This document shows positions 46,600 to 58,175 of a stretch of DNA of 64,000 nt, piece by piece. The stretch is from Lingula anatina (taxonomy: Eukaryota > Brachiopoda > Lingulata > Lingulida > Lingulidae). A program made the translations under genes and the position numbers. The stretch's first letter is position 1. Every line of letters begins with the position of its first letter. The stretch is taken from assembly GCF_001039355.2 (NCBI RefSeq), contig NW_019775181.1:84408-148407 (forward strand). The letters are read 5' to 3'. The notes under the pieces are model-generated. The model made no database searches, was not told where the DNA came from, and saw only the letters and a program-made list of their open reading frames with translations.

Positions 46600-46757
46600 G
46601 CGCCCAATAGACCTATAATACGTCACAGGGACGGCATCCTTGTGTCAACCAGATCTAAAAGGCGAATCAAAATGACATCGTAGAGAGACATACAAACTAC
46701 TCTTGGTGATTTAAAGTGAAAAAGTTACACCCGGACTACTGTATATACAAGACGAGG
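46600..46757 (+). promoter_or_regulatory. Possible chitinase promoter and 5' UTR
   Basis: CCCAAT (46603-), CCTATAATA (46612-) and TACGTCAC (46619-) occur in order about 140 bases before the start codon. Spacing is compatible with CCAAT/TATA/CRE-type elements; function is inferred. Confidence 0.3.
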
Positions 46758-49700
46758 ATGACCGAGGTAAGTGAGATAGAAACTGTAAGTATGCGTTTGT
46801 TCCAAATGATCTTGTCTGTTTGATGCTAACTGCTTATTTTTATTAACGATGTTACATTGTTTCTGCTGAATAAAACCATGAATTATAAAAAGACATCCCA
46901 AACGGCCCAATATTACAGAATACGTGAAAATGATTATTTATTATGATAATTCTGACACCTTTTACAAATTTTAGAACCCGCGTCTAATATATGAAATTAG
47001 CAACTAACGACTGGAAGCAACTAACGGCTGAAAGAGTGAAAATGAGACAGACTTGTAAATGATATTGATACATTATTTTCTATACTAGCACAATTTATTA
47101 GGTCTGAAAATAGGTTCTCAATCTCGAAGAAAAGTGTCATTTCTTCTCAATATTTGTTTTTAAGGTTTTGATCTACCTTGTCACCTTGGCTTGCTTGCTA
47201 TGGGCACCAACAAAAGGTAATGAATGCAAAACTAAACAGAAAACATTATAGTAACAAGTAACTACCATGTATGAAAGACTGCACTGTCCTGACGAGCGTA
47301 TCATTCGATTCGTTAAATTATAATAATAATAACAAACTATATTGGTTACATAAATATACGTACTTCATCAATGTCCCAATATATTGCAGTTTCCTCAATT
47401 TTCAACAATTTATGTATGCATGTACGGTATTCACAGTAAAGTCAGGCAGATAAGTTGACAATTTTCTGATTACCAGTATTATCCATTCAATTGTTCTCCT
47501 TCCAGCCGACAAGAAAATATTCTGTTACTACAGCAGTTTTGCCCAGTCCAGGCAGGGCATGGCGCGCTTCCTTCCTGAGGATATAAACCCTCAGTTGTGT
47601 ACGCACGTGCTGTTTGCCTTCGTGGATGTGTCCCCCGACGGAAGAAATCTGAAGCCTTCCAATCGAAATCACATATCACGTGGGGGGAAGCCAGGTGAGG
47701 ACTGGGGTGGCGGAGGGTAAGGGGGATGGGTGGGAGGGGGGAAATGTTCTGGAATGGAGGTATAATAATGCCAAAGTTTTTTTCGCAAGAACGCCCTTGT
47801 AAGTGTCATGCGATTGCTTACAGCTTGTCATAGGTGGGGTAGAAAAAAGATGCATGTAAGTAACGAGAAGAGATCATGTCAATTACAGAGGAAATAATTT
47901 TGACGTCATATTCGTCACATAGGTGTGACGTAACTGTCATATGCAAATGAGAGCCAATGTATTTATTGTCCTGACTAAAAGCATCTTTAAAGTTATTTCA
48001 CTGCGTTAATTTAAAACCACATATATCCCACAAAGTTTCAAACGCAACTGTCTTGGTGAGACAAACGTTTTTATCAGTTGTAATAATTTTGCACAAAAAA
48101 ATGGCTCCTTAATGGTACCTTAAAAAAGCAAACGCACGGGAGCCTATTTTCATCCACTGCAACAAAACCAAGCTTTATTAAGCCGACACACCCCCTCCTA
48201 GGTCTGTATGAGAGAACCGTAGCACTGAAACAAAGGAACCCGGAACTGAAGGTGCTCCTGGCCGTGGGTGGCTGGGCCCAGGGCTCCAAGCAGTTCGTCC
48301 CCATGATGTCCAGCGTAGAGAACAGACAGGCCTGGGTGAGAAACGTGGTCAGATATCTCCGGAAGTACGGCTTTGACGGCCTTGATATGGACTGGGAGTT
48401 TCCTGGCGCCAGGGGTAGTCCCCCAGAGGATAAACAGAGGTTTACAAAGCTAATGAAGGTAAGCTAGAGATAATTCCGAGAGGTTTTACGAAGACGACAC
48501 AGACATACAATATTTGCAGAAATTATCTGAAAATTAAATTTATTATCAAAACTTTTAATGGACTGGCCACGTGCAAACGCCGTGCAAATCAGAAATCGCC
48601 ACTGTTTGTACTATTGTACTTCTTTTTTGTTCTTTTACGTACATAGCATCTTATGATTGGTGGAATGTGCATAAGAAAACAATTTAGATTAGAATATTGT
48701 GACATCTTTACATTGTATCCAGGAACTGCAAGAGGCTTTCCGCAGTGAAGCCCAGATCTCGGGAAAGGATAAACTCCTCTTGACATTAGCGACAGCTGGC
48801 GGCATGTACTTTATTAGCAAGAGTTACGAACCGGAATTGCTCATACCGTAAGGCACATTATCGATAGTGTGATATGAAATCTTTTTTCTTCTCTTACACA
48901 TTATGAAGTAAAAAATAAAAGCGTCTACAAGCGTCTATCCAGAGTCTCATATTTCTTGAAAGCTAGCCATTCGGTTTGTTAGCTACAAATAAACATTATG
49001 GCATAGCTAAGAACGTACCTCACTTATGATACCAGTATTAGAGCAGGTTCTGCAATAAAGAGAGAAAGAGAGAGGATTAATTACGAAAAGATGCATGCAA
49101 AGAGGTTAGATATCTTTTACAACGGATAAAAGTCGGCTGTAAAAAATATTACTTGCTCTGAAAAAATGCAAATGCCTGTATATAATTGTACAAAATATGT
49201 TATTTTCCCGGTAGCCACGTGGACTACTTCCTGCTTATGGCGTATAACTACCACGGGATGTGGGAGAAGTTCACGGGACATCACAGTGGGTTGTACCCCA
49301 GGGCGGACGAGAAGGACAGGGACAGGGAACTCAACCAGGTATTATTATCATTATCATCACTATCAGCGTTGAGGGCCTATAGTGTTTCAATGTTGGTTAA
49401 TGGCCTCGACATACTTTTTCCAGTGTCTTTTATCTTAGGCTTCGAACTTCCAATTTAATTTCTTGAAATATTCGTCTGTCTCATCCCTCCATCTCTTACG
49501 TGCCCCCCCCCCCTTTTGTTTCCTTGTCCGTATCGTGGGGTCCGTTTTGTCGGCCATATTGTCCATATGTCATTCCTGATTCAAAAAGGTGTACCATGTC
49601 AGAATAATGTCTTGAGATGTCAACGCTGGATTACAATGTCTATGTTGCACATACAATGTGTCATGCCCACTGTAGTAAAATAATGGTAAATATACGAATT

Positions 49701-50705
49701 GTAGCTATCTTTTAAAATAAGTTTCAACAACGATTTTTTCGCATTTCTCCTCCATCTGTATTCCTTTTTTATACTACGCCTTAACATTATTTCATTCTTA
49801 CTACTTATTTAAGCACAATGGCGCTTTTGCAGGGCAATTTAATCCCAATAATGTATATTACATATATTTATTGGCTTAATAAATCTTCGTCTTGTCTTAT
49901 CTCAAACTGACTTCATCTATTCCAATTTTTACGAAGTATCCTTTGCTACACTTTTACATCAGCAAATCTAATCGAAATGTCGTCATAACAAAGTCTTTTT
50001 TTCATTAGCAATGGACAATTGACTTCTGGCTAGGGAAGGGAGCGCGAAAAGAGCAAATAATTGTTGGCATAGCAACATATTCTATGACCTTCACCCTCAG
50101 GGACCCCACCCAGCACGGGCTCATGGCGCCAGCTACCGGCGCGGGAGAAGGCGGGAAATACACACGTGAGCCTGGAGTTATGGCCTACTACGAGGTAATG
50201 ACCACCTTCTGGTCAAAGTTTCTTGTAGCATACATTCGTATGTAAACCGATGATAAATTTTGTGTCCCAGAAAATAACTTTCAATTCTCATTAAATCTTA
50301 TTGCTCACATGTATGGATACAGTATACAAAACGTTGAGACTATATGAGGAATGGTTTGGTATTCCGTTGGCCATTGTTGGTGTAACTTCAACACACACAC
50401 AGAGATAAAAGATACAATTCACCATTGATTTTCACGACACACCAAAATGCAATTCGAATCCATATCTTGTGTATTTTGTTTCTTTTTTAATGCAGGAATA
50501 TTTGTCTTTATAGCTTAACAATAGCCTGTTATTTTTCTGCCATTGTCAACTTTCAGATTTGCCAGAACCTAAGAAGCGGCAGGTGGAACCGTGCTTGGAT
50601 CGCAGACCAGATGAGTCCATATTACTATGGTGACCGTCAGTGGGGCGGATATGACGACGTGGAGAGCGTAACTTATAAGGCATGTAGGCCACCTCTCTTT
50701 TTCCA

Positions 50706-50744
<39 letters not shown>

Positions 50745-51899
50745 CATTCTTAGTTTACATTTTAACAGTAATGCTACCGTGCTGTTGGCAGGTACTTTCA
50801 TACGAGCAACCTCGGCGTTGTGTGGCAGGGTTTCTTATTTCCGATTTTTACGGCGCTCATCACTTACATCCGATCATATTGGTTTTGTTGGCTTTGTGGT
50901 ACAAACTTGTTGTTGTTCGGACACATGACGTGTACATTAGTTGCTGTTTATTGTACGGTAACATATACATTTATAACGTAATATTACATAATTATTTCCA
51001 GGCAGAAAATATCATGTCTAGAAATCTGGGAGGAGCTTTTGTTTGGTCGGTAGAAATGGATGACTTCAGTGGAAAAGGCTGTAACCAGGGACCCTACCCC
51101 CTTCTCACGAGAATAAACGAGATCTTACGTGGTAATTACAAAGTCGGTAAACTGTTCAATGAGAAAGGACCACAGCGCGCACCCACATCAAGGCAAGGGG
51201 ACAGATTGCAGAGCATTTCAAAAGCAAATTTGGGTTATGACACGCACGGACCCCATAGGGCACCCAGTACCCCAGGGTACCACCAACAGGGTCCAAGTTT
51301 TCAGGGGCACGGACCTCTAAGAACACCCAACCAAAGACCCGGGTTTCATCCCTTCAAACCTGTTCTCTATCATGAACAGACTCGACGAGGCCATCCAAGT
51401 AGTATTTACACTACTCGCCAGCCACATTCGACAGTTTTGGGACACACTGGATATGGGCATGCCCGTGGAAATTATCCCGTCAGAATACCACCAGGTAAGG
51501 AAGGTTGTGTTCTGCCTGTAAATGTGTTAGAGAGGCATTGTAGTACTGTTTATATTTAAAGAAATAGGAAGTTTCTATTGCAAAAATTGTAGAAAATAAG
51601 AAAATTTAATGCATAAATTGTAAGAAAATTACCCAATAATAATAGGTAAAGGGTAATTTTTTTAAAACTCGTACAGGTTTATGGGGTACAGAACGTATTC
51701 GTGTTCTAATCTAAATCTGTATATTTCAACTGCAGTGTTTTCGTGCCCGAGTGCGGGTCTTCATGGTGACGTCACGGAATGCGGGGCTTACTACGTGTGT
51801 ATCAGGTCGTATGATAAGTGGGTAGCATACCGCCTACGCTGTCCTTCAAACCTTCAGTTCAACGCCATCCAGCATGCCTGCTACGGTATTTGCCACTAG
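46758..51899 (+). CDS. Secreted chitinase, GH18 plus CBM14 (10 exons)
   Basis: Hydrolyses beta-1,4 links in chitin; extracellular. Exons: 46758-46766, 47165-47216, 47506-47694, 48202-48458, 48723-48847, 49215-49338, 50009-50194, 50557-50679, 51002-51494 and 51736-51899; all phases agree (573 residues). Signal peptide MTEVLIYLVTLACLLWAPTKA spans exons 1-3 (mature from about ADKKIFCYYSS). GH18 motifs: KVLLAVGGW, then DGLDMDWEFPG with all catalytic acids (DxDxE), MAYNYHG, and GGAFVWSVEMDDFSG for the last strand; the alpha/beta insertion domain lies in exons 7-8. A ~120-residue linker rich in H, P, Q, R and G follows, then a six-Cys CBM14/peritrophin domain (CPSAGLHGDVTECGAYYVC...C...CYGIC). The intron after 50679 starts with GC, not GT. 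Related to mollusc chitinases and chitotriosidase-type enzymes; possible roles in digestion, immunity or shell chitin are not decided by sequence. Confidence 0.95.
50709..50740. repeat. (CT)n microsatellite next to the GC donor
   Basis: CT repeat beginning about 30 bases after the GC-type donor of chitinase exon 8. Confidence 0.95.
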
Positions 51900-52907
51900 A
51901 ATGACGTCACGGTATCCAACAATTACGTCACGGTAGTGAGTGACGTCCGAACTTGAAACTGAGATCACATATTAAAATAACGAAAGTGCCTGCTTTTATA
52001 GCGCCGTAGCTTTTTAACGTTAGTGGTATGAGAATGTACGTGATGGACAAACGTCAAATATTGTATTTTGACATTACATACTTTGAAATACATTGTTCAT
52101 ATTCAAGTATTACACTTACGCCACGATTATTTGCTAATTGTACACAACCCTTTATAATGGTAAGAAAAAAAAAACTGCTCAGAATGAAAAAACTTTGACA
52201 GATTGCGTTAGTTGTTCCCCTCTCTTCAGATGAGATTGCTCTGTTAATTTACTGCGTCAGAAGCAGGTGTCTCAGGCATACCCTCTCCACCTCTTTTTCT
52301 CATGCAAAGCAGACTGATAGCAGGGAATGTATCAACTAGTTTGTAAATATATCTTACCTGAATTCAATTTGTCTTGTTAAGCATGCAAAGAAGTGTGGGG
52401 TTTGCTTATACTTAACTTAAAACGCTTTGAGGGATAATCCACGTGCCGTCATAAGTTCGTTTCCCCCTCCGACGCGTATGCTAGTTGTAGTGTTTATAGA
52501 GGTAGTATAAACTGCAATCTTGATGACGGGTTAAGCAAAGGTTAAGCTCGTACACGGTGAACTTAACTTGAAGGCAAGATTTCAGAGTGGGGAAAACTTA
52601 CAAAACCATGAAATGAGCCACGCGAGGAGGCAAGAGCGGGAGAGCGCATGAAATAACGGGAAATGACGGTATATGGTACGGGTGACTGTTATCATCTCAC
52701 TGTCGGTAGAGGGCCATAAGAAAAAAAATGATGCCCGTGTACTTGTATTCCTGACGATTGGTGAACATTTTGTATATATATAATCTACCACGTTTCTGCA
52801 AGCTCACGCATGTATTAGAGAATAAACAGATCATGATAAACTCATATTTTATCTAGTGTCGGGCGTCATAACTGAACTGTTGATACACTTGAGGCGGTTA
52901 CCATAAA
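51900..52907 (+). other. Chitinase 3' UTR and flanking sequence
   Basis: No further gene seen. ACGTCACGGTA repeats occur just past the stop (51902-51945). The nearest canonical AATAAA is at 52821-52826. A gap of N follows at 52908-53109. Confidence 0.5.
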
Positions 52908-53760
52908 NNNNNNNNNNNNNNNNNNNNNNNNNNNNNNNNNNNNNNNNNNNNNNNNNNNNNNNNNNNNNNNNNNNNNNNNNNNNNNNNNNNNNNNNNNNNN
53001 NNNNNNNNNNNNNNNNNNNNNNNNNNNNNNNNNNNNNNNNNNNNNNNNNNNNNNNNNNNNNNNNNNNNNNNNNNNNNNNNNNNNNNNNNNNNNNNNNNNN
53101 NNNNNNNNNCCAAAAAAAAAAAAAAAAAAAAAAAAAAAAAGCACTGTGGACTGCAAGTTGCTGTTTGGGCGGACTTCATAGATTATCCAGTCTTGCCACT
53201 CAGACTCCTATACAAGTGGCTTTACTGTATGGTCGGTTAAGGACAATAGAGGAGAACTGAAGCACTGAAAGTAGAGATTCTAGCGATCTGCTTACCTCGT
53301 AAAAGTCGCAGACATGAGAAATGTTAAAATGTATACTGTACGAATGAAAATGAAAATTTCCAATTTCTGTGTCTATATATCCTGCAAATCTACTTATCTT
53401 TCCCAGTTCTGATTTTAAAAACTCTAACCCCCCTCATATAAAACTACCTGATGTCGACAGTTGAAATGAACAGAAAGACGTGGCGTTCTAAAGGACTGGT
53501 CAGTCAGTCATTTAGAACTAAACCATTATATTTAAGTGGAATGAAGCATCAAAACATCAAACCAAGTGCAGGGACGTATCAAGCAACATGGTTCGCGAGA
53601 AGAAGAAATAGCTTTTATTCCCGAAGAAAATTCATTTGTCGGCTTTATCCCGTATAGAGAACATTCAAAATTAAATACATTTTTCGTGCAGACTGAGTGT
53701 GTGCGTGTGCTAGTAAGCTTTGTGTGCATCACATGAATACGGGTTGAAATAGTATCCAAT

Positions 53761-53978
53761 TAGGGTCTATTCCCACAACTTTGGATCGATCTATCACCGC
53801 AGGGAGTCTCACCAGACTACCGTCAGATAATCCCCCTTAAGTGTCCGTCCCCGCCCACTACAAGCCGTAAGGGGCAATTAACCATCGTGTCCGCCTGGCT
53901 GACAGCTATTCAGCGCGAACCCCCAGGGAGTTAGGTCGATCCAAAGTAGGTCGATCTAATCTATGGAAATGGGGTGTA
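53761..53978 (+). mobile_element. GATCGATCTA-family MITE, copy 4 (absent from block copy 2)
   Basis: Bounded by TA: ATCCAAT|TA|GGGTCTATTCCCA ... AAATGGGGTG|TA|AGATTTT. The second block has the empty site ATCCAATAAGATTTT (near 58850), one T shorter. This gives direct evidence for TA target duplication. Confidence 0.92.
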
Positions 53979-55151
53979 AGATTTTATTACAACCCTACCA
54001 ATCCCATCCACGGTCTAGTGTACCCAAAGGGAAGTCAGACTATGCACCTAGCTCCCTAATCGCAGACCTTTAATACACTGAATACACAAGACGCCTTGCC
54101 GGTATAAAAAGCAAACAAACAATGGCTTTCTGTGCACGAACCTGGCTGTGTACAAAACATAAACATCACCCCATGAAGCTTTCCGTTCAGCTCAATGTAT
54201 TGTGACTGTATTGGAAGTGGGGACTGGCCTTGGCAATCCACCTCGGCGTTGTTTTGTCAACAGAAACAGCTCTGCAAATATTAATGACAAACCACTCAAA
54301 CGCTTTCATAACATAATCATGTATTACATTTAACACCCCACCCCATTCTTGAATGTAACACCCGTCCCCTTCGAAGTCATTTTCTACTTTAATGGCGTTT
54401 GCGTTTAAATGAACGGTTCGCGTGTATGGAATCTAGCCGGGAATCCGTCCTGTGGAGCCTTGCGTTTTCTGGCCATTGGCTGCATTTGATCATTCGAAGT
54501 AGCAGCATCGTGGCAGCTGTAAAATAGGTTGTAATACCAGGTATATGTAGTGTATCTGCAGCCGTGGACACGCGCGCCTGCTGCTCAGTTATATCAGGGT
54601 GGAGCTAACTATGATAAAGCGGGTGCCACAATATATCGGGAATATGCATGAAGAGCGGGAACAGCTCTGGACACATGTACTCTGACACAGTACGTTGTGT
54701 GACCAGCTAAATCATTCCGCTGCCAGAAGGTCAGCCGGAAGGCATGCCCACAGAGGAATCTCTAGTGATGGCAGCGACATCACATAATTAAAACATTTAC
54801 CACTGCGTTGCTATGATTCAGGCGATCGTGATAGTGGTCTCTGTGTTACAGTGAGGCGTGAACGCGCACAGTGAAATTACAGCAAAATTAAGGTACAACT
54901 GAGGCACAAGGAGGCGCTTACGGTTCCTAAAAGCGACACGCACGCGAACGTGTCGGACTGACATGTATCACAAAGCACGAGAATGAACGTTTCACAACAA
55001 CGATGCTAGGATTAAGCAACTTAAAGCTGGGAGTCCGGAGAAGTGGTCTAAAAATGCAGTGACCAGGCCTGTCCAGAGAAACTGTGGCCACAGGAGAGAC
55101 CAGAGAGAAACGCTTGTTTAGACTTCACATGGCCTTTTTATCCATTACGTC

Positions 55152-56033
55152 ATGGCACGTTCTCGTGAAAAGCCGGGGGCGCTCGGGCGCGTAATCACAC
55201 CACGGATCAGCACCTATGTAACAACGACAAAAACAACCAGTTACCGGAGCCCCAGTTATACTGTGCGTGGTCTTATGAAAACTGCAGCCGCCGGGCTGTT
55301 GAAGAACGCCATGCAAGGAAGGGTGTATGACAACAATACGTACACTGTGCACGCGGCCAGTGGGCGCACTCTCAGCGCGGACGAAATGGAGTCCGCCATA
55401 CACAAGGACCACATCGTTATCATACCGGTGATAGCGCTGTCAGCGTTCTTAATAGCGTTCTGCTTAAAGTGTTCAGACTGGGTTAAAGAGGATGTGTATT
55501 TCAGCGATTACAAGGAGGACGCGAAGTACATCGGTCCTCAAAAGAACGTTGCTCACGGATTATTTCATGTTACTTCTCGGCTTCTCCCAAATATGGCGGC
55601 CATGATACAGCCCCCACCCTGCGCGCCCCAGGACAGGGAGGGGGACACAGACTTCAGCGTTAAAGAAATAAAAGATAGAAAGGACTTACCCAACGGGCGA
55701 ACACAGAAACAAAATGCACAACCAAACCAATGTTCCAGACATGGAAACGCACAGAGAATTTCAAAAGATAAAATAATTAAAGGGACGGGTTTGAAAAAAG
55801 AACGCCGGACGACGAACACTCCAAGGGACTGCGTTATTGAGATTAAGGCAAACATGTCAACGGAAATGACAGTACAGAAAGTCGATACCTGCACTCAAAC
55901 GGATTTATCGCATTTATTGAAAGTTTTTCAGGACTTCTATACAAAAGAAAGCGCTCAGGCGAAGACGGAAAACTGTGCTCACAAACCCGACCCCGATCTT
56001 CTTTCACCAGCTGCTCCTCTGCTCGCTGTGTGA
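55152..56033 (+). CDS. Unrecognised single-pass membrane protein, copy 1
   Basis: One open exon of 293 codons, ATG in a good context (ATTACGTCATGGCAC). I do not recognise a family. The basic N-terminal ~85 residues are Ser/Thr-rich with one N-glycosylation sequon (N61-N-T). A single hydrophobic segment lies at about 87-105 (HIVIIPVIALSAFLIAFCLK), followed by CSDWVKEDVYFSDYKED and a long polar tail with Lys/Arg-rich parts. There is no signal peptide before the membrane segment. Residues VDTCTQTDLSHLL near the C terminus contain TQT, a core of dynein light chain LC8-binding motifs. The copy at 60034 keeps the same length with 9 substitutions, which argues for a translated gene. Possible upstream leader exons are not resolved. 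Confidence 0.6.
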   Translation: MARSREKPGALGRVITPRISTYVTTTKTTSYRSPSYTVRGLMKTAAAGLLKNAMQGRVYDNNTYTVHAASGRTLSADEMESAIHKDHIVIIPVIALSAFLIAFCLKCSDWVKEDVYFSDYKEDAKYIGPQKNVAHGLFHVTSRLLPNMAAMIQPPPCAPQDREGDTDFSVKEIKDRKDLPNGRTQKQNAQPNQCSRHGNAQRISKDKIIKGTGLKKERRTTNTPRDCVIEIKANMSTEMTVQKVDTCTQTDLSHLLKVFQDFYTKESAQAKTENCAHKPDPDLLSPAAPLLAV

Positions 56034-57600
56034 CTGTAAATATTTGAAATACATTAAAACTTCTCGTGGATTTTTTTTCATAACAGCGCTGCCATTAATA
56101 ACTGCTGTATAAGTAACTGCAGTCTTAAAAGAGATTATCTCCGGTACAAAAAATGCTTAGAGTGTATTTGACACGAAAGAGAGAGATCGTTATTGTATAA
56201 CAAGGTTTAATAGAAAAAAGTGCACCGTAAAAGGGAGGAGGGGCATTTTTCAGTATAATTGCAGTGGTTCTATTAGTTATTGTTCATAGCTGCAAACAAA
56301 CCTACGGTTTTGATAAAGTTGGCATCTTCTCTAGACCACGTTAAATGCAGGCAAGGCTTTAAGTCTCTGTAAAAGTAAATATATATTGTCTAGTTCTTCA
56401 TATACCTCACTCTCAGTGCAGTTTACAATTAATAACAATATGCCTGGCATATTTTTGGGGACCTGATTCAGACTGGGTGCAGATCGACATTCTCACCAAC
56501 TGTGGAAGGACACCGCCCTCTACAGGGGCCAGAGGTGCATTTTTCACAAAATATTCACAGCTAGATATGTTTCTGGCAAATTCATGGCATTTTTTCCACT
56601 GTAAGTCAGAATTTGTGCATGGATTTAATTTCATCACTGTGGCCTCTTGTGTAAAATAGGAGGATACAGTCCAGCTGCCGTATGAGGCACTGGAAGCTAG
56701 CATTAAGAAACAATCTATTTCACCGCCAGACCAGGTTACAGGACTTCCCTCCCTGCCTGTGCCACCGGTGCCGCTTGTTGATAAAATAGCACGTCCTCTT
56801 CTAAATGTTATTTCCACGTTAAGTCAAAGTAGAAAAAAAGAGTGTGAAAAAAAAAACAAACTTTTTATTCAGTCAACAGCTAATATTGAAATTGTTTAGC
56901 ATCAACATTTCGATGTCTATCTAGAGCATCATCATCATCAGGGAATGAGGCTATCTGGGTGAATAGCCTCTATTTCAATATTATCTGTTGATTGAAGGAA
57001 AATTATTTTATTCTTATTTTCGTGTCGCATTTACTGGTTGCGGTAATGTAAAAGGTATATGTCACATTCCAATTTATCTCCTTTAATAAGATCCTCCCTG
57101 ATGTGAGTCACGGTAGTGACAGTTGACGATAGCTCATTACATACTGTGGCTGACGCTGTCTCCACAGGAATGGTTGTGTAATAATATTGCACAATATTCA
57201 TCATATAAATGTAGTATTTTACAGAGAGGAAAGACATTGGGAGAGGGGGACGTGCGCACAAATCTGGATTTATACAAATTTACAGATTCAAAAGTTGAAT
57301 ATTTGTTGAAAGCTCATCACATACTGACTAAAATCTTTAAAGTGTCTTTTTACACCTAAAACTCTTACAGAAGAGAATGTTAAAATATACATATAATGAT
57401 AAGATCATTAGAAAATGTCAAAGAATCTGAGGTTACTTCAACGGTGGGGTTGTGTTTAAGGGGAGAGGGGGCGGGATACGGGTAATTCAGTCAGAACATG
57501 GGCTTATTTTGATATTATGTTTTGTACGTGCACAGTACGTGCGATTTTATTATGAACAGTATTGAATATTATGTACATATATTGCACAAGTGAATGTAAA
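56034..57600 (+). other. Probable 3' UTR and flank of the membrane-protein gene, copy 1
   Basis: Conserved between the two blocks but with indels that break all open stretches, so not coding. It includes the foldback repeat at 56868-56996 and AATAAA-type signals near 57600. Confidence 0.4.
56868..56996. repeat. Nested foldback repeat, block copy 1
   Basis: Outer arms TTCAGTCAACAGCTAATATT and TTCAATCAACAGATAATATT (inverted, 23 of 25 bases match). An inner perfect hairpin GAGGCTAT ... ATAGCCTC is preceded by CATCATCATCATCAGGG. The same structure is at 61724-61852. Confidence 0.8.
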
Positions 57601-57989
57601 TAAAAAGATAAATAAATTAATATAGGCCATCAACTTTCAACAGAAGCAAGTCCACAGTAGACAAGGTATATTTGCGAACAACAACAATATGGTTTACGGT
57701 TACCAGATGGCACAAAGTCAATTATGGTGTAGTACAGAGACGCAAGTTTGAGGTCTAGTGTGATAGGACACCTTGGTCTGCAAGCCACCACTTCCCTTTA
57801 TACATTAAGCTGTATCACGTCATACAACAATCAGACGTGTGAGTTACATTCTGTATTATGTTTTGATTCGCCATTATTTTTTATTTTGGCATATGCAATT
57901 CTCTTAATTTTTTTGTTGACGCTGTCTGTGTTTGCGGCTCACTTGCCAAACAAGAAATTTGTGACACGCAAAATTCACGATGAGCTTTG

Positions 57990-58112
57990 GGATTTCGAAA
58001 AAAAAAAAAAAAAAAAAAAAAAAAACAATTAAATAACTATAAGTTATCAAGTCAGATTATTGCGTGATGACAGCTTTATCCCCATTGTTATAAATTTTTA
58101 TTTTATTTTATT

Positions 58113-58167
<55 letters not shown>

Positions 58168-58175
58168 TTATTTTG
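57990..58175. repeat. Poly(A) tract and (TTTA)n microsatellite, block copy 1
   Basis: An A-run near 57998-58024 and about 20 TTTA units at 58095-58170. In copy 2 the A-run is replaced by an (AAAC)n-like tract and the TTTA array is shorter. Confidence 0.93.

Larger units (their letters stand above)
43641..46700. other. Intergenic between cystin-like gene and chitinase
   Basis: No supported gene. Holds a (CT)n(CA)n microsatellite at 45230-45310 and an inverted-repeat element at 45501-45779. Short open stretches here lack homology and splice context. Confidence 0.6.

Noticed and set aside
52866-53179. Poly-Phe frames with a long unknown middle
   Set aside because: They span the gap 52908-53109 and a poly(A) tract.
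55125-55894. Minus-strand open frames opposite the 293-codon gene
   Set aside because: Shadows of the plus-strand gene; the same frames recur at 60007-60776 only because the whole block is duplicated.
56413-56817. 134-codon minus-strand open frame downstream of the membrane-protein gene
   Set aside because: The equivalent region in block copy 2 has frameshifting indels and splits into two frames, so it is not under coding constraint.
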